Assembly (NCBI RefSeq): GCF_027922145.1
Contig: NZ_BSFC01000011.1
Span: 186,001 to 250,000, forward strand
Length of the DNA: 64,000 nt
Direction: 5' to 3'
Source: Novosphingobium resinovorum
GTDB taxonomy: Bacteria; Pseudomonadota; Alphaproteobacteria; Sphingomonadales; Sphingomonadaceae
Shown piece by piece: positions 63,465 to 64,000 of the stretch. The notes below the pieces were generated by a model. That model was not told where the DNA came from and made no database searches. It worked only from the letters and a program-made list of their open reading frames with translations. The position numbers and the translations under genes were made by a program. Every line of letters starts with the position of its first letter. Position 1 is the first letter of the stretch.

Positions 63465-64000
63465 TCATTCGTCCAGCACCCAGCTGTCCTTGGTGCCGCC
63501 CCCTTGCGAGGAATTGACCACCAGCGATCCCTTCTTGAGCGCCACGCGCGTCAGCCCCCCCGGCGTGATGTCGATTCCGTCGGGCGATACGAGCACGAAA
63601 GGCCGTAAGTCCACGTGCCGGGGCGCGAGGCCCTCCTTGGTGAAGATCGGCACGGTCGAGAGCGAGAGCGTCGGCTGGGCGATATAATTGCCCGGCTTGG
63701 CGCGCAGTTTCTGCTCGAACTCCGCGATCTCCTTTTTCGAGGAAGTCGGGCCGATCAGCATTCCGTAGCCGCCCGAACCGTGCACTTCTTTGACGACGAG
63801 GTCCGCAAGGTTGTCGAGCACGTAGCCTAGCGAATCCGCCTCCGAACAGCGCCAGGTCGGCACGTTCTGGAGGATCGGCTTCTCGCCGGTGTAGAATTCG
63901 ACGATCTCGGGCATGTAGCTGTAGATCGCCTTGTCGTCGGCGATGCCGGTGCCCGGAGCATTGGCGATGGTGACGCCGCCCGAACGGTAGACGTCGAAGA
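63465..64000 (-). CDS. Circularly permuted ATP-grasp protein (5' end off window)
   Basis: The frame enters at base 63998 and runs to 63465, giving the C-terminal 177 residues. Family blocks: [61 protein letters not shown] and [20 protein letters not shown]. The ATG at 63914 is internal and not the start. ATP-grasp enzymes of this type probably form an amide bond using an acyl-phosphate. It precedes alpha-E by 31 bp in the Anbu operon. Confidence 0.92.
   Translation of the reverse strand, partial: FDVYRSGGVTIANAPGTGIADDKAIYSYMPEIVEFYTGEKPILQNVPTWRCSEADSLGYVLDNLADLVVKEVHGSGGYGMLIGPTSSKKEIAEFEQKLRAKPGNYIAQPTLSLSTVPIFTKEGLAPRHVDLRPFVLVSPDGIDITPGGLTRVALKKGSLVVNSSQGGGTKDSWVLDE

Noticed and set aside
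63465..63914. 149-aa ORF with an ATG at 63914 as a complete gene
   Set aside because: The frame continues upstream to the window edge with clear ATP-grasp sequence, so this ATG is internal.

Overview
The window reads as chromosomal DNA of a sphingomonad alphaproteobacterium, most likely Novosphingobium or a close relative. The grounds are high GC, the gene order (hisZ next to purA, serC-serA behind a serC-type leader RNA, tRNA-Tyr next to rlmB, ffh-rpsP-rimM-trmD-rplS), sphingomonad-type small proteins, and a bamA-skp-fabZ cluster with no lpxD, lpxA or lpxB. The last point fits a group whose outer leaflet carries glycosphingolipids instead of classical LPS. I see no prophage, insertion sequence, CRISPR array or replication origin.

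Layout. 1-5.1 kb: a minus-strand, translationally coupled efflux operon (MarR regulator, FUSC inner-membrane protein, DUF1656 protein, HlyD-like periplasmic adaptor, NodT-type outer-membrane factor), resembling an aaeXAB system with its own outer-membrane channel. 5.2-11.1 kb: an L,D-transpeptidase, purA, a secreted esterase, hisZ, a secreted EF-hand protein and a MarR-GNAT fusion. 11.2-14.2 kb: serC-serA (serine synthesis). 14.3-18.3 kb: an extensin-like lipoprotein, a periplasmic TonB-C repeat protein and the potassium transporter Kup. 18.4-23.4 kb: a cytochrome c maturation operon ccmCDEFG-ccmH-ccmI. 23.5-25.5 kb: tRNA-His, a prolyl-hydroxylase-like oxygenase, sodC and rpmE. 25.6-34.9 kb: the envelope and lipid operon pyrH-frr-uppS-cdsA-dxr-rseP-bamA-skp-fabZ. 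35.0-36.9 kb: a small redox module lying between pyrH and tsf-rpsB. 39.2-41.5 kb: two similar small membrane proteins and psd-pssA. 41.7-48.5 kb: tRNA-Tyr, rlmB, HU, the ffh/ribosomal operon and tRNA-Ala. 48.7-54.8 kb: aroA, cmk and rpsA, with a glycosyltransferase and small genes placed between cmk and rpsA. 54.9-60.6 kb: accessory metabolism (PhnB-like protein, gloB, a deoxyribosyltransferase-like protein, DUF2490 protein, amidohydrolase, cytochrome P450). 60.8-64.0 kb: an Anbu proteasome-like operon (circularly permuted ATP-grasp, alpha-E, transglutaminase, Anbu protease), cut by the window edge.

The best candidate for a poorly understood system is the Anbu operon. The gene set is known to recur in bacteria, but its substrate and product are not settled. 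Smaller points of note are a 17-bp tandem duplication at the ccmE/ccmF junction that creates a six-codon ORF while keeping stop-start coupling, a perfect 40-bp palindrome after rlmB, tandem terminators behind tRNA-Ala, a Shine-Dalgarno hairpin in front of tsf, and several families of palindromic intergenic repeats.
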